64,000 nt of DNA from Streptomyces endocoffeicus (lineage in GTDB: Bacteria > Actinomycetota > Actinomycetes > Streptomycetales > Streptomycetaceae), in the NCBI RefSeq assembly GCF_016741935.1, contig NZ_JAERRG010000033.1:23966-87965 (forward strand), written 5' to 3'. The notes below the pieces were generated by a model. The model did no database searches. It had not been told where the DNA came from and saw nothing but the letters and a program-made list of their open reading frames with translations. Below are positions 40,812 to 48,432 of this stretch, piece after piece (within the stretch, counting starts at the first letter, position 1; every line of letters begins with the position of its first letter). The position numbers and the translations under genes were made by a program.

Positions 40812-41696
40812 CTATACGACGGGCGGTCGTCCGCAGCGAGTCAGCTGGACGACCGTCCGCCAACTCATTGGCGCCCGGGTGCCGTGCCCCCCGCGCAGCC
40901 CTTCGCGTAGCCCGCTCAGAGAAGCGCGGATGGCCGCGCGGTCGCGGAACCGCCACAGGGTCAGGGCGAGCCAAGTGGCGAGGTTGAAGGGGATGAGAAC
41001 CCGGGGGAGGTTGCGCCGGGCGAGCCAGACACGGTTGCGGGCGTTGAGCCGGTAGAAGGTGACGTGGCGGGCCGGGGTGGTCGCCGGGTGGTGGACGGTG
41101 ACGGCGGGCAGGTAACGGCCGGTGAAGCCTCGGTCCCACAGTCGCCAGGCCAGGTCGATGCCCTCGTGGAAGAGGAAGAAGTGGCCGGGCCATCCCCCGA
41201 CGGCCTGGAAGGCGGAGCGGCGGATCAAAACGACGCCTTCTGCCATGACGGTCACGGTGCCGGGCCGAGTGGGGTCGGAGGCCTTCAGCCGGGGCACCCA
41301 GCGGCGCTGGGTGACGCCGCTGTTGGGGTCGACGATGCGGGGCTGTACATAAGCGAGCCGGGCGTCGTAGTCGAGTTCGGTGGCGAGCCGGGCCAGGGCG
41401 TCGGCGGCTGGGAGGACGGCGTCGTTGTCGAAGAAGAACAGGTAGTCGCGGTCGTCGGTGACAGCGGCGGCGCCAACGTTGCGGCCCTCGGGGATTCCGA
41501 CGTTCTCCGGCAGTTCGATGGTGCGCACCCCCGCGGGGACCTGGGCAGGGCGGCAGCCATTGCCGACGACCACCACGTCGAGATCGACGCCCTGCTGAGC
41601 CAGCAGGGAGGCCATGGCCCGAGGGAACTCCTCGGGCCGGTCGTTCATGGTCAGCACCACCGCGCCGACCTTGGGACGCGGGGCGCCAGCGGTCAC
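40812..41696 (-). CDS. GT2 family glycosyltransferase
   Basis: A 294-residue GT-A fold glycosyltransferase of family 2. VGAVVLTMNDRPEEF opens the nucleotide-binding region, VVGNG follows, NVGIPEGRNVGAAA lies at about residue 65, the metal-binding DND is in YLFFFDNDAVL (90-92), and the acceptor-side FHEGIDLAWRLWDRGF (about 176) carries a likely catalytic acidic residue. The C-terminal ~80 residues are basic and helical. There is no transmembrane segment. It is the last gene of the minus-strand cluster with a nucleoside phosphorylase, radical SAM, aminotransferase and isomerase, so it probably adds a sugar to their product. GTG at 41696 has GAGGA upstream. Confidence 0.88.
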   Translation of the reverse strand: MTAGAPRPKVGAVVLTMNDRPEEFPRAMASLLAQQGVDLDVVVVGNGCRPAQVPAGVRTIELPENVGIPEGRNVGAAAVTDDRDYLFFFDNDAVLPAADALARLATELDYDARLAYVQPRIVDPNSGVTQRRWVPRLKASDPTRPGTVTVMAEGVVLIRRSAFQAVGGWPGHFFLFHEGIDLAWRLWDRGFTGRYLPAVTVHHPATTPARHVTFYRLNARNRVWLARRNLPRVLIPFNLATWLALTLWRFRDRAAIRASLSGLREGLRGGHGTRAPMSWRTVVQLTRCGRPPVV

Positions 41697-41773
41697 AGAA
41701 GGGTCCTCACTGCCTACGAGTCACCCCGCGTTCGGGTGGTCGTCATCGGGTCGTCACTGTCTGCTCGCATAGC

Positions 41774-42577
41774 CTACTGGCCCCGGCGGGGTGCCGTGGA
41801 CGCAGCGAGCAGGGCGCTGAAGGCGGCGGGGAGAGCGGCGCGGAGGGCCCGTTGAGTGGTCTGAGTGTCGTGGGGGCGCCGGTTGACGAGCGTATCGGCG
41901 GCGGCGAAGACAGCCGCTGCGTGGACCGCGCGGTATGCGGCGACGGCGAAGACGGCGGCGGCTTCCATGTCGGCGGTAAGCACCCCGGAGGCACCGTATT
42001 GGGTGACTTCGGCTTCCGTCTCCCGGTAGGGAGCGTCGGTGGTCCATGTGGGTCCGCTGCGGGCCGGGGCCCGGGTGGCGCGGATGGTGCGAACCAGGTG
42101 GTCGGTGAGATCCGGCGAGGGCCGGATGGAGGCTGTCGGAGGGAGGTAGTGCCGGGACACGCCCTCGTCGCGGAGGGCCTCCCGGCAGACCACGAGAGTC
42201 CCCGGGAGCAGGTCGGGACTGAGCGCGGCAGCGGTGCCGACGGTGACGAAGCGGGTGGCGCCGAGCGTGATGAGTTGTTCGAGGACCAGGGCGGCAGCGG
42301 GGGCGCCAACGCCGAAACCGCCACAGAGCCCGAACGTGTGGCCGTGGTGGTCGAACATGCGAAGGTCGCCGCGAATCCACTCGTTGAGCAGGCGTGGGCG
42401 GTAGCGCCTGTGCGCGTACTCCATCACATGGGCCTGGTAGACGATGACGATGCCGGCAAAGTGTTTGAGCGTGGCGCCGGGGTGCCGGGCCCGCACTCGG
42501 GCGGCGTGCTCGGCCGGATCCGGCACGGCCGGAAGCTCGTGCTTACCGGGATGGAGAGGGAAAGTTGTCTGGCTCAC
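41774..42577 (-). CDS. Nucleoside phosphorylase-superfamily protein
   Basis: A 267-residue protein of the purine/uridine phosphorylase and nucleosidase superfamily. The phosphate/ribose region is GLCGGFGVGAPAAALVLEQLI (about residue 83) and VTVGTAAALSPDLLPG (about 112). The ribose-binding motif is TADMEAAAVF (201-210). It cleaves the glycosidic bond of a nucleoside, giving base plus ribose or ribose-1-phosphate. Its ATG overlaps the stop of the radical SAM gene (ATGA), so the two are translated together. In this cluster it most likely processes a pathway nucleoside rather than serving general salvage; that is inference. Confidence 0.87.
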   Translation of the reverse strand: MSQTTFPLHPGKHELPAVPDPAEHAARVRARHPGATLKHFAGIVIVYQAHVMEYAHRRYRPRLLNEWIRGDLRMFDHHGHTFGLCGGFGVGAPAAALVLEQLITLGATRFVTVGTAAALSPDLLPGTLVVCREALRDEGVSRHYLPPTASIRPSPDLTDHLVRTIRATRAPARSGPTWTTDAPYRETEAEVTQYGASGVLTADMEAAAVFAVAAYRAVHAAAVFAAADTLVNRRPHDTQTTQRALRAALPAAFSALLAASTAPRRGQ

Positions 42578-44373
42578 TGGGCTTCCCTGGTCGTGAGGGC
42601 GCTGGTGAGCAGTTGTTCGGCGTGGCGGTCGACGTGGTCGAGAATGTGCCAGGGGAGCACGGCGTCGTCCATGTGCCGCAGATGCCGGTCGTAGTCGAGG
42701 CCGTGGCGGGTCATGGCCTCGGCGAGCTGGGCTTTGGTGAGGGTCTTCAGGTCAGTGCCTGCGTCGTAGAGGTCTTCGAGGACGTGACCGACGCGGCGGT
42801 CCCCACGCGAGCAGACGACTTCCAGGCGCATGCGGCTGGTCTCGCCGTACACCACACGGTAGTACCGCTCGAAGTCCTCGTTCCCGACCAGACTGCGCAG
42901 TCGGTCGCTGATCTGATCGCCGTATGCCTGCACCACGTCAGGGTCAGCCATGCGCAGACGCTGGGTCGGTGTGCCGGGCTTGGGCATGAACTGGTGCAGC
43001 TTGACGATCACGCTGCCGTCCGGGCGGCCGAGGAGTCGACGTATGCGGTGGGCGTAATCGGCAATAGCGAGCCTGTCGTCTTCGCGTTCGCCAGGAGCCC
43101 CGATGATGAAGTACAGCATGACCGTATTGATGTTCCGGTTGGCGCCGCACAGCTCGATGGCCTTGTCGACGCGTTCGGGTGTCTGCGTCTTGCCATAGAG
43201 GGCCACAAGGTCGGGGGCGGCCCACTCGGGTGCGATGGTGATGATGCCGCGCGCTTGGGAGAGGTTCAACTCGGTGAACAAGTGTCCGAAGTCGCCGAGT
43301 TCGGTCACGGCGTTCAGGTAGTCGGCGCTGATCTCGTCGGCCCGGATCGAGCCGATGATCGTGGTGACCTTGTCCCCCTCGGCGGCGGCGCGGTCGGCGT
43401 AGGCGCCGATGTGCTCCAGCAATTCACGGCGGTGCTTGTACTGGGTGAAGGTCGGCGCGCTGATGATGATGGTTCGGACCTTGAGCTGTTCCAGGTGGTC
43501 GATGTAGTCGGTGAGCATGCCGAGGGGGGCCTGCCGGAACGGGGGAATGCCGAGGTTGCAGAACGCGCAGCTGTGTCGGCAGCCGACGACCGGATGGATA
43601 CCTGCGGCGGTGCCGTCGGTGATCGGGTAGGTGAAGTGCGCATCATGCAGCTCCGCGAGAGTGAGGTACTGGGCTTGCACGTGTCCCGGGATTGCCCGTG
43701 TCCTGGGGGTGATGCCGCTGATGCCGCCGCCAGGCAGGAATGTGGGCTCGTACAGGGACGGCACATACAGGCCAGGAACGCGGGCGAGTTGCTCCAGCAG
43801 ACGTGCCCACTCAGTCGGCTCGCTGTCATGGGCGTGGACGATGCGGAGCAGTTCGGGCAAGGAACGCTCGGCTTCGCCGAGTGCGATGACGTCGACGTAG
43901 TCGGCCATCGGCTCAGGGTTCGACAGGCCCATGTTCCCGCCGACGACGAGGGGATGCACACCGGATTTCCGCTCCACGGCACGGCGTGGGATCCCTGCCA
44001 GGTCCAGTAGGCGCAGGGCACTGTGGAGATCTCCGGAGTTGACCATGGACAGGCCCACCACATCGGCTTCGCTGACCGGCAGCGGGGATTCGATGCTGCG
44101 GTATGTCTCGCCGTCGGATGTGGTGAGCCGGTTCCCATCATGGACGAGGCAGTCGTACTGGAGGGCGCGCTCGGCCACGGCGGGGATACCCGGGCTGCGG
44201 TTGACCAGGTCGTACAGGCCCATCGGTCCGCCGCACATCAAGCTGTAGGCGTGGCTGAAGGGGAAGAGGAACACCATCCGCAACAGCTCGTTCGGGTTCT
44301 TGGACGGGTACGGGCCGGAAAGTTGCGTTTCCCGCTCGTGGATGGCGTCGATCTCCTTGCTCAGTAGTGTCAT
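42574..44373 (-). CDS. Radical SAM protein with N-terminal B12-binding-like domain
   Basis: A 599-residue radical SAM enzyme. The N-terminal ~170 residues look like a cobalamin-binding-type Rossmann domain (ADVVGLSMVNSGDLHSALRLLDLAG, VVGGNMGLSNPEPMADYVDVIALGEAE). The radical SAM core has the cluster motif VVGCRHSCAFCNLG, spacing CX3CX2C at 265/269/272. A C-terminal domain of ~150 residues follows. Layout is like B12-binding radical SAM proteins, but the DxHxxG cobalamin motif was not found, so B12 use is uncertain. It probably performs a key C-C or C-S modification in the cluster's pathway. ATG at 44373 has GGAGAT-like bases upstream. Confidence 0.88.
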   Translation of the reverse strand: MTLLSKEIDAIHERETQLSGPYPSKNPNELLRMVFLFPFSHAYSLMCGGPMGLYDLVNRSPGIPAVAERALQYDCLVHDGNRLTTSDGETYRSIESPLPVSEADVVGLSMVNSGDLHSALRLLDLAGIPRRAVERKSGVHPLVVGGNMGLSNPEPMADYVDVIALGEAERSLPELLRIVHAHDSEPTEWARLLEQLARVPGLYVPSLYEPTFLPGGGISGITPRTRAIPGHVQAQYLTLAELHDAHFTYPITDGTAAGIHPVVGCRHSCAFCNLGIPPFRQAPLGMLTDYIDHLEQLKVRTIIISAPTFTQYKHRRELLEHIGAYADRAAAEGDKVTTIIGSIRADEISADYLNAVTELGDFGHLFTELNLSQARGIITIAPEWAAPDLVALYGKTQTPERVDKAIELCGANRNINTVMLYFIIGAPGEREDDRLAIADYAHRIRRLLGRPDGSVIVKLHQFMPKPGTPTQRLRMADPDVVQAYGDQISDRLRSLVGNEDFERYYRVVYGETSRMRLEVVCSRGDRRVGHVLEDLYDAGTDLKTLTKAQLAEAMTRHGLDYDRHLRHMDDAVLPWHILDHVDRHAEQLLTSALTTREAQ

Positions 44374-44385
44374 GGAGATCTCCTG

Positions 44386-45594
44386 TCAGCGGGATGCGCA
44401 GTGGGCGCGGGCGGTGTGCACGGTCGCCTGGCGGATGGCGTCGCAGATGGCTGTCTCGTCGGCTTCGCTCATACGGGGGTGCAAGCAGGGGCACAGCAGC
44501 CGGGCCGCGAGCTGTTCCGCACGGGGGCAGCGATGCGCGCCGATGTGATCACGGATGAGGCGGTGCCCGAGGTAGGTCGGCGGGTCGCTGATGATGCTGC
44601 CGACCCCGTATCGGTCGGCCAGGGTATTCATGAGCTTGTCGCGGCCCTCACCGGCCCAGGCGACGGGCACGAGCAGGTTGTGCCGGTAGTACAGGTGCAT
44701 GCGTCCGTTGAAGGTCGGGGGGAGCGTCAGCTCCTCGACGTCGGCCAAGTGCCGGGTGCGCTGGTGGGCACGGCGGATACGTGCATGGTTCATCTCGTCC
44801 AGGCGGGAGAGCTGGACCAGGCCCACTGCGGCCTGGGCCTTGGTCAGCATCTGGTTCGTGCCCCAGTGCTCCCGACCGCCGTAGGTGCGGAGCCAGCGCA
44901 GCCGCTCTGCCAGCGCGGAGTCGTTGGTGGTGACCGTGCCGCCCTGCCCCAAGGTGGTCATCAGCTTCTTCGACTCGAAGCTGAACACTGTGGCCCAGCC
45001 CTCGGCGCCCACGACGGCGCCTGACGGGGTACGGCCGCCACAGGCACGCGCCGCATCCACGATCACGACCGGCGGCCCATGGACCGGGTGAGGATGCCGG
45101 TCGGCGAGATCTAGAAAGGGCCGCAGGTCAGCAACGGCGCCGTTCCAGTGCGTGACCACAATCGCCCGCGTCCGCGATGTGATGACGCGTTCGGTATCGG
45201 CAGGGTCCAGGTTGAGAGTGATCGGATCCGGCTCGGCGAGGACCAGGTGCCCGCCCTGGCCAATGACAGCGATGTGCGGGCCGACGAAGTTGATCGCACA
45301 GGAGATCACCTCATCCCCCGGCTCGAGGTCAAGGAAGTGCAAGACCATCTCGAGCGCGGTACCGCCGGAGTTGAACGCCACGGCGTGGTCGGCGCCGGTA
45401 TGGGCGCTGAAGGCGTCCTCGAAGCGCTGGGTGTACGGGGCGGATTTCCACCCCATGCGCCAGTCGGCGGCATCGTCGAACGCGAACTCGACGGCCGTGC
45501 GCTCGGCGGCCGTATACCAACCACCCATTGCCGGCTCGACTGGCCAGCGTAGGGCGGCAGTGGAACGGGGGACGGTGGTGGGATTGGTGGGCAT
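44386..45594 (-). CDS. DegT/DnrJ/EryC1/StrS family aminotransferase
   Basis: A 402-residue PLP-dependent sugar aminotransferase-type enzyme. N-terminal GWYTAAERTAVEFAFDDA, the PLP-phosphate region AFNSGGTALEMVLHFLDLEPGDEVI (about residue 70), the aspartate in VVIVDAARACGG, and the PLP lysine in VFSFESKKLMTTLGQGG are all present. The family aminates keto sugars or cyclitols, mostly in antibiotic or glycan pathways. The active-site segment has ESKK where most members have HxxK, which is slightly atypical. ATG at 45594 is the start that fits the family N-terminus. It is 12 bases upstream of the radical SAM gene. Confidence 0.92.
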   Translation of the reverse strand: MPTNPTTVPRSTAALRWPVEPAMGGWYTAAERTAVEFAFDDAADWRMGWKSAPYTQRFEDAFSAHTGADHAVAFNSGGTALEMVLHFLDLEPGDEVISCAINFVGPHIAVIGQGGHLVLAEPDPITLNLDPADTERVITSRTRAIVVTHWNGAVADLRPFLDLADRHPHPVHGPPVVIVDAARACGGRTPSGAVVGAEGWATVFSFESKKLMTTLGQGGTVTTNDSALAERLRWLRTYGGREHWGTNQMLTKAQAAVGLVQLSRLDEMNHARIRRAHQRTRHLADVEELTLPPTFNGRMHLYYRHNLLVPVAWAGEGRDKLMNTLADRYGVGSIISDPPTYLGHRLIRDHIGAHRCPRAEQLAARLLCPCLHPRMSEADETAICDAIRQATVHTARAHCASR

Positions 45595-45613
45595 TCGTTG
45601 CGTCTCTCGATCG

Positions 45614-46108
45614 TCAGAGCAGATGGCGGCGGGGGCGGTTCTCATACGCGGTGATTGCGTCGACCTTCGCGGCAGTCGTGGGGGTGGCCTCAAACCGGTA
45701 GGTCAGCCATTCGGCCGCCAGTCGGCGCGCAGCTGCGAGGCCGATGACGCCCTGGCCGAGAGCGAGGACCTGGGCGTTGTTGGACTCCACGGAGGCCCGC
45801 ACGGACAGCGAGTCATGGGCGGTGACAGCGCGAATGCCCGGGACCTTGTTTGCGGCGATGGCCATGCCGAGGCCGGTATGGCACACCAGGAGCGCCCGGT
45901 CGACGATGCCCTCGACCACCAGGCGCGCCGCCTCGCAGGCGATGACCGGGTAGGTGACGGCGTCGGGGTGGTCGCTGCTGGTGTTGATGACAGAGGCAAC
46001 GCGTGCGTTTTGGCGCAAGTCGTCGCGGAGGACGCTCATGTACTGCTGGCCGGCCCTGTCGGCTCCGATCGCCACACGGAGGCGGGGCGGCATGGTCTTA
46101 TCGCTCAT
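45614..46108 (-). CDS. RpiB/LacA/LacB-family sugar-phosphate isomerase
   Basis: A 164-residue isomerase of the ribose-5-phosphate isomerase B family. The N-terminal VAIGADRAGQQY resembles GxDHxG/A of the family. YPVIACEAARLVVEG and the catalytic-cysteine loop LLVCHTGLGMAIAANK (Cys76) follow, and IRAVTAHDSLSVRASVESNNAQVLALGQ is typical. It interconverts aldose and ketose phosphates. Asp-Arg replaces the usual Asp-His near the N-terminus, hinting at an altered substrate. ATG at 46108 follows AGGAGA. It is first in the minus-strand cluster, 19 bases before the aminotransferase. Confidence 0.9.
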   Translation of the reverse strand: MSDKTMPPRLRVAIGADRAGQQYMSVLRDDLRQNARVASVINTSSDHPDAVTYPVIACEAARLVVEGIVDRALLVCHTGLGMAIAANKVPGIRAVTAHDSLSVRASVESNNAQVLALGQGVIGLAAARRLAAEWLTYRFEATPTTAAKVDAITAYENRPRRHLL

Positions 46109-46431
46109 GGGTTCTCCTGCGTCTGGAGTCGGGTGTAGCCGGTGTGAGCGCGACGCGTCCGGCCGGATGCCCCTGACCTCACCCTCGGGGGAGCCGACTG
46201 ACGTCCAGGGTCCGTCGGCCGGACGCGGCGCCGTCACATCAGAGTGATCCGCTCGCGTTGCCGCAGGTAGTGAGAGGTGTCTGCCTTCCATGGGCGGTGC
46301 GGCCGCCTGCGGCGGGCGTCCAGCCCGCCCCCTACGGAGCGGTTTGATCGCGTGCCAAGGCAGGCAGGCAATCGTTGGACAGTACTGACGGCTTATCCGA
46401 CGTCGTCCTGTGCCTGTGGGGGAGGAAAACA
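46109..46431. other. Divergent promoter region of the sugar/nucleoside cluster
   Basis: 323 bases between the RpiB-like gene and the XRE/TPR regulator. It must hold the promoters of both divergent units. No strong palindrome was found by eye. The ribosome-binding site GGGGGAGG for the regulator lies at the right end. Confidence 0.6.
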
Positions 46432-48009
46432 ATGGGATCTGAGGCGAGGCAGAAGTCGAAAGCGGTCCACGACGTCTCCTGCGGGAAGGCCCTCCGCGAA
46501 CGGGCCCTGGGCCGGGCGGGCTCCCCCGACCCCGTACCGCCGACCCTGATGACGACGATTTCCGCGGAGATCGAGGCTCACTGTGGCCACCGCCCCCTCA
46601 AGTGCCGCCGCCTGGCAAAGGGATGGACAGTCGCCCGAGCTGTCGCCGCCACCCACCAACTCGTCGAAACCAGAGGGCTCGCCAAAGTCGGTTTGTCCGA
46701 GCGTTCGTGGAAGGACTGGGAGGCGGGTGTCCTGCCCAGCCCCGACTACCAAGACCTGCTGTGCCGTCTCTTCGCCACGAATCCCGTCCAATTGGGCTTC
46801 GCCCGCGACTATTCACCGACCGCAGCGGATGGGACCAGCCCACTTGGGAGCGGAAACGGCCTGGATGGAACACTGCTCGAAGGAAAAGCGGCGAGCACGA
46901 GCGCGGGCTCGCGGACCCCGATGGAGGTGGAGCCAACGAAGCGTCGCGACGCGGTTAAACTTGCCGGACTGGCTATGGCCGCCCCGGTTGCCGCAGCACA
47001 GATCCTGGAGCAGGCCGCCGCCGAAGCCATGGAGTTCACCCGGCAGGCGGAGGCCACCTCGCTCGGCTCGGGCACCCTGGACCACCTCGACCTCGCGATC
47101 ACGGAGTTCAACCGCGCCTACTCGCTCAAGCCACCCCGGACCGTCTTCGACGCGGTGATGGACTATCGGCGAAAGGTCGACCGCCTGTTGAAGGCCCCCC
47201 ACACCCACCGTCAGGAACGCGAACTGCTGACGTTCGCCGGGTGGCTGTCCGAGCTCTTAGCATGGCTCGCCCACGATCTCGGGGACGCCCGCGCCGGTCT
47301 GGCTTTCGCCACCGACGCGTTGGTCCACGGCCAGGAGGCCGGAAACGGTCAGCTGTGCGCATGGGCAATGGACGCCGCCGCCTCCATCAACCTGTACGGG
47401 CACCATCCCCACAAGGCCCGCCTCGCGGTCGCCAAGGGCCTCGCTGAGGCCCCGGCCAGACATCCGCTGACAGTGCGGCTGCATGCCCAAGCCGCTCGCG
47501 CCGCCGCAGCCGACGGCGACGCAGAAGGCTTCACCACCGCATTCCACGCTGCCGAGGACGCCCATCGGTCCCTGCCGACCTGCCCGCCTCGCCGATTCGG
47601 CATGGACGTGATGCCACTGGCGGATTATGCGCTCACCTCGTATCCGGCGACCTCCTTCATCTGGCTCGGCCAAGCCGAGGAGGCCCGCCAACACGCCGAA
47701 CGCGCACTGGCTACCTACAAGGCGGCCCCGAAGGCGTCCCGGTCTCCAAGTCGGGAGGCCATCGCCCGTATCGACTTGGCCATGGCCCATGCCCTGTCCG
47801 GCGCCCCCGAGGACGCCGTCGCCCTCGGGCACCAGGCCCTCGACTCCACCCGCGTGGTCGACTCCGTCCGGCACCGGGCCAGCGACCTCACCTCCTTCCT
47901 AACCCGCCGCTATCCCCGCCGACCCGAGGTCGAGAGCCTGCGCGACCGCCTCGACGCCCTCGACGCGGATGCCCGCCGATCTCCGCCAGCAGCAGGCCCA
48001 GGAGCATGA
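46432..48009 (+). CDS. XRE-type regulator with TPR-like domain
   Basis: A 525-residue regulator of a class frequent beside Streptomyces accessory clusters. An HTH-like N-terminal region covers about residues 40-110 (LKCRRLAKGWTVARAVAATHQL, LSERSWKDWEAGVLPSPDYQDLLCRLF). A short linker with KRRDAVKLAGLAMAAPVAA follows, then helical TPR-like repeats to the end (DARAGLAFATDAL, ARLAVAKGLAEA, EEARQHAERALATYKA, EDAVALGHQALDS). GGGGGAGG before ATG at 46432 fixes the start. It is divergent from the biosynthetic-like cluster and probably controls it. Its stop overlaps an ATG of the ASCH gene. Confidence 0.87.
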   Translation: MGSEARQKSKAVHDVSCGKALRERALGRAGSPDPVPPTLMTTISAEIEAHCGHRPLKCRRLAKGWTVARAVAATHQLVETRGLAKVGLSERSWKDWEAGVLPSPDYQDLLCRLFATNPVQLGFARDYSPTAADGTSPLGSGNGLDGTLLEGKAASTSAGSRTPMEVEPTKRRDAVKLAGLAMAAPVAAAQILEQAAAEAMEFTRQAEATSLGSGTLDHLDLAITEFNRAYSLKPPRTVFDAVMDYRRKVDRLLKAPHTHRQERELLTFAGWLSELLAWLAHDLGDARAGLAFATDALVHGQEAGNGQLCAWAMDAAASINLYGHHPHKARLAVAKGLAEAPARHPLTVRLHAQAARAAAADGDAEGFTTAFHAAEDAHRSLPTCPPRRFGMDVMPLADYALTSYPATSFIWLGQAEEARQHAERALATYKAAPKASRSPSREAIARIDLAMAHALSGAPEDAVALGHQALDSTRVVDSVRHRASDLTSFLTRRYPRRPEVESLRDRLDALDADARRSPPAAGPGA

Positions 48010-48026
48010 ACACGAAGGAGACCCCG

Positions 48027-48389
48027 GTGACCGACGACCAGCAGCCCGTCGAGCACTCCCTCACCATCCGCAAGCCCTACTACGACCTGATCGCCAGCGG
48101 CAATAAGACCATCGAGGTCCGCGTCGGCTACCCCAAGATCCGCAAGATCACCACAGGGGACACCCTGCGGATCACCTGCGGCGACGACACCCTAATCACC
48201 CGCGTCACCGCCGTACGGCAGTACGACTCGTTCCCCGCGATGCTGGACGCCGAGGACCCCGGCGCGATCGGCGGACCGGACATGGGCCACGACGAGCTCA
48301 TGGCCGCGATCCGCGACATCTATCCCCGCGAGAAGGAAGCCCTCGGCGTCTTCGCCCTCCATCTCGCCCTCGTGGAAACCAGCGGCTGA
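48027..48389 (+). CDS. ASCH domain protein
   Basis: A 120-residue protein consisting of one ASCH domain (PUA-like beta barrel). EHSLTIRKPYYDLIASGNKTIEVRVG holds the characteristic K-x-E-R pattern, then GDTLRITCGDDTLITRVTAVRQYDSF, and it ends with FALHLALVE. ASCH domains bind RNA or nucleotides, and some act as amidohydrolases on N4-acetylcytidine. GTG at 48027 is chosen because AAGGAG lies six bases upstream; ATG at 48006, overlapping the regulator's stop, adds seven residues. Co-transcribed with the XRE/TPR regulator. In this context it could bind the cluster's nucleoside-like product, which is speculation. Confidence 0.85.
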   Translation: MTDDQQPVEHSLTIRKPYYDLIASGNKTIEVRVGYPKIRKITTGDTLRITCGDDTLITRVTAVRQYDSFPAMLDAEDPGAIGGPDMGHDELMAAIRDIYPREKEALGVFALHLALVETSG

Positions 48390-48432
48390 GCCGCGCACCG
48401 CTGGGCCCGAGAGCACAGGGCCTCGGCGGGCT

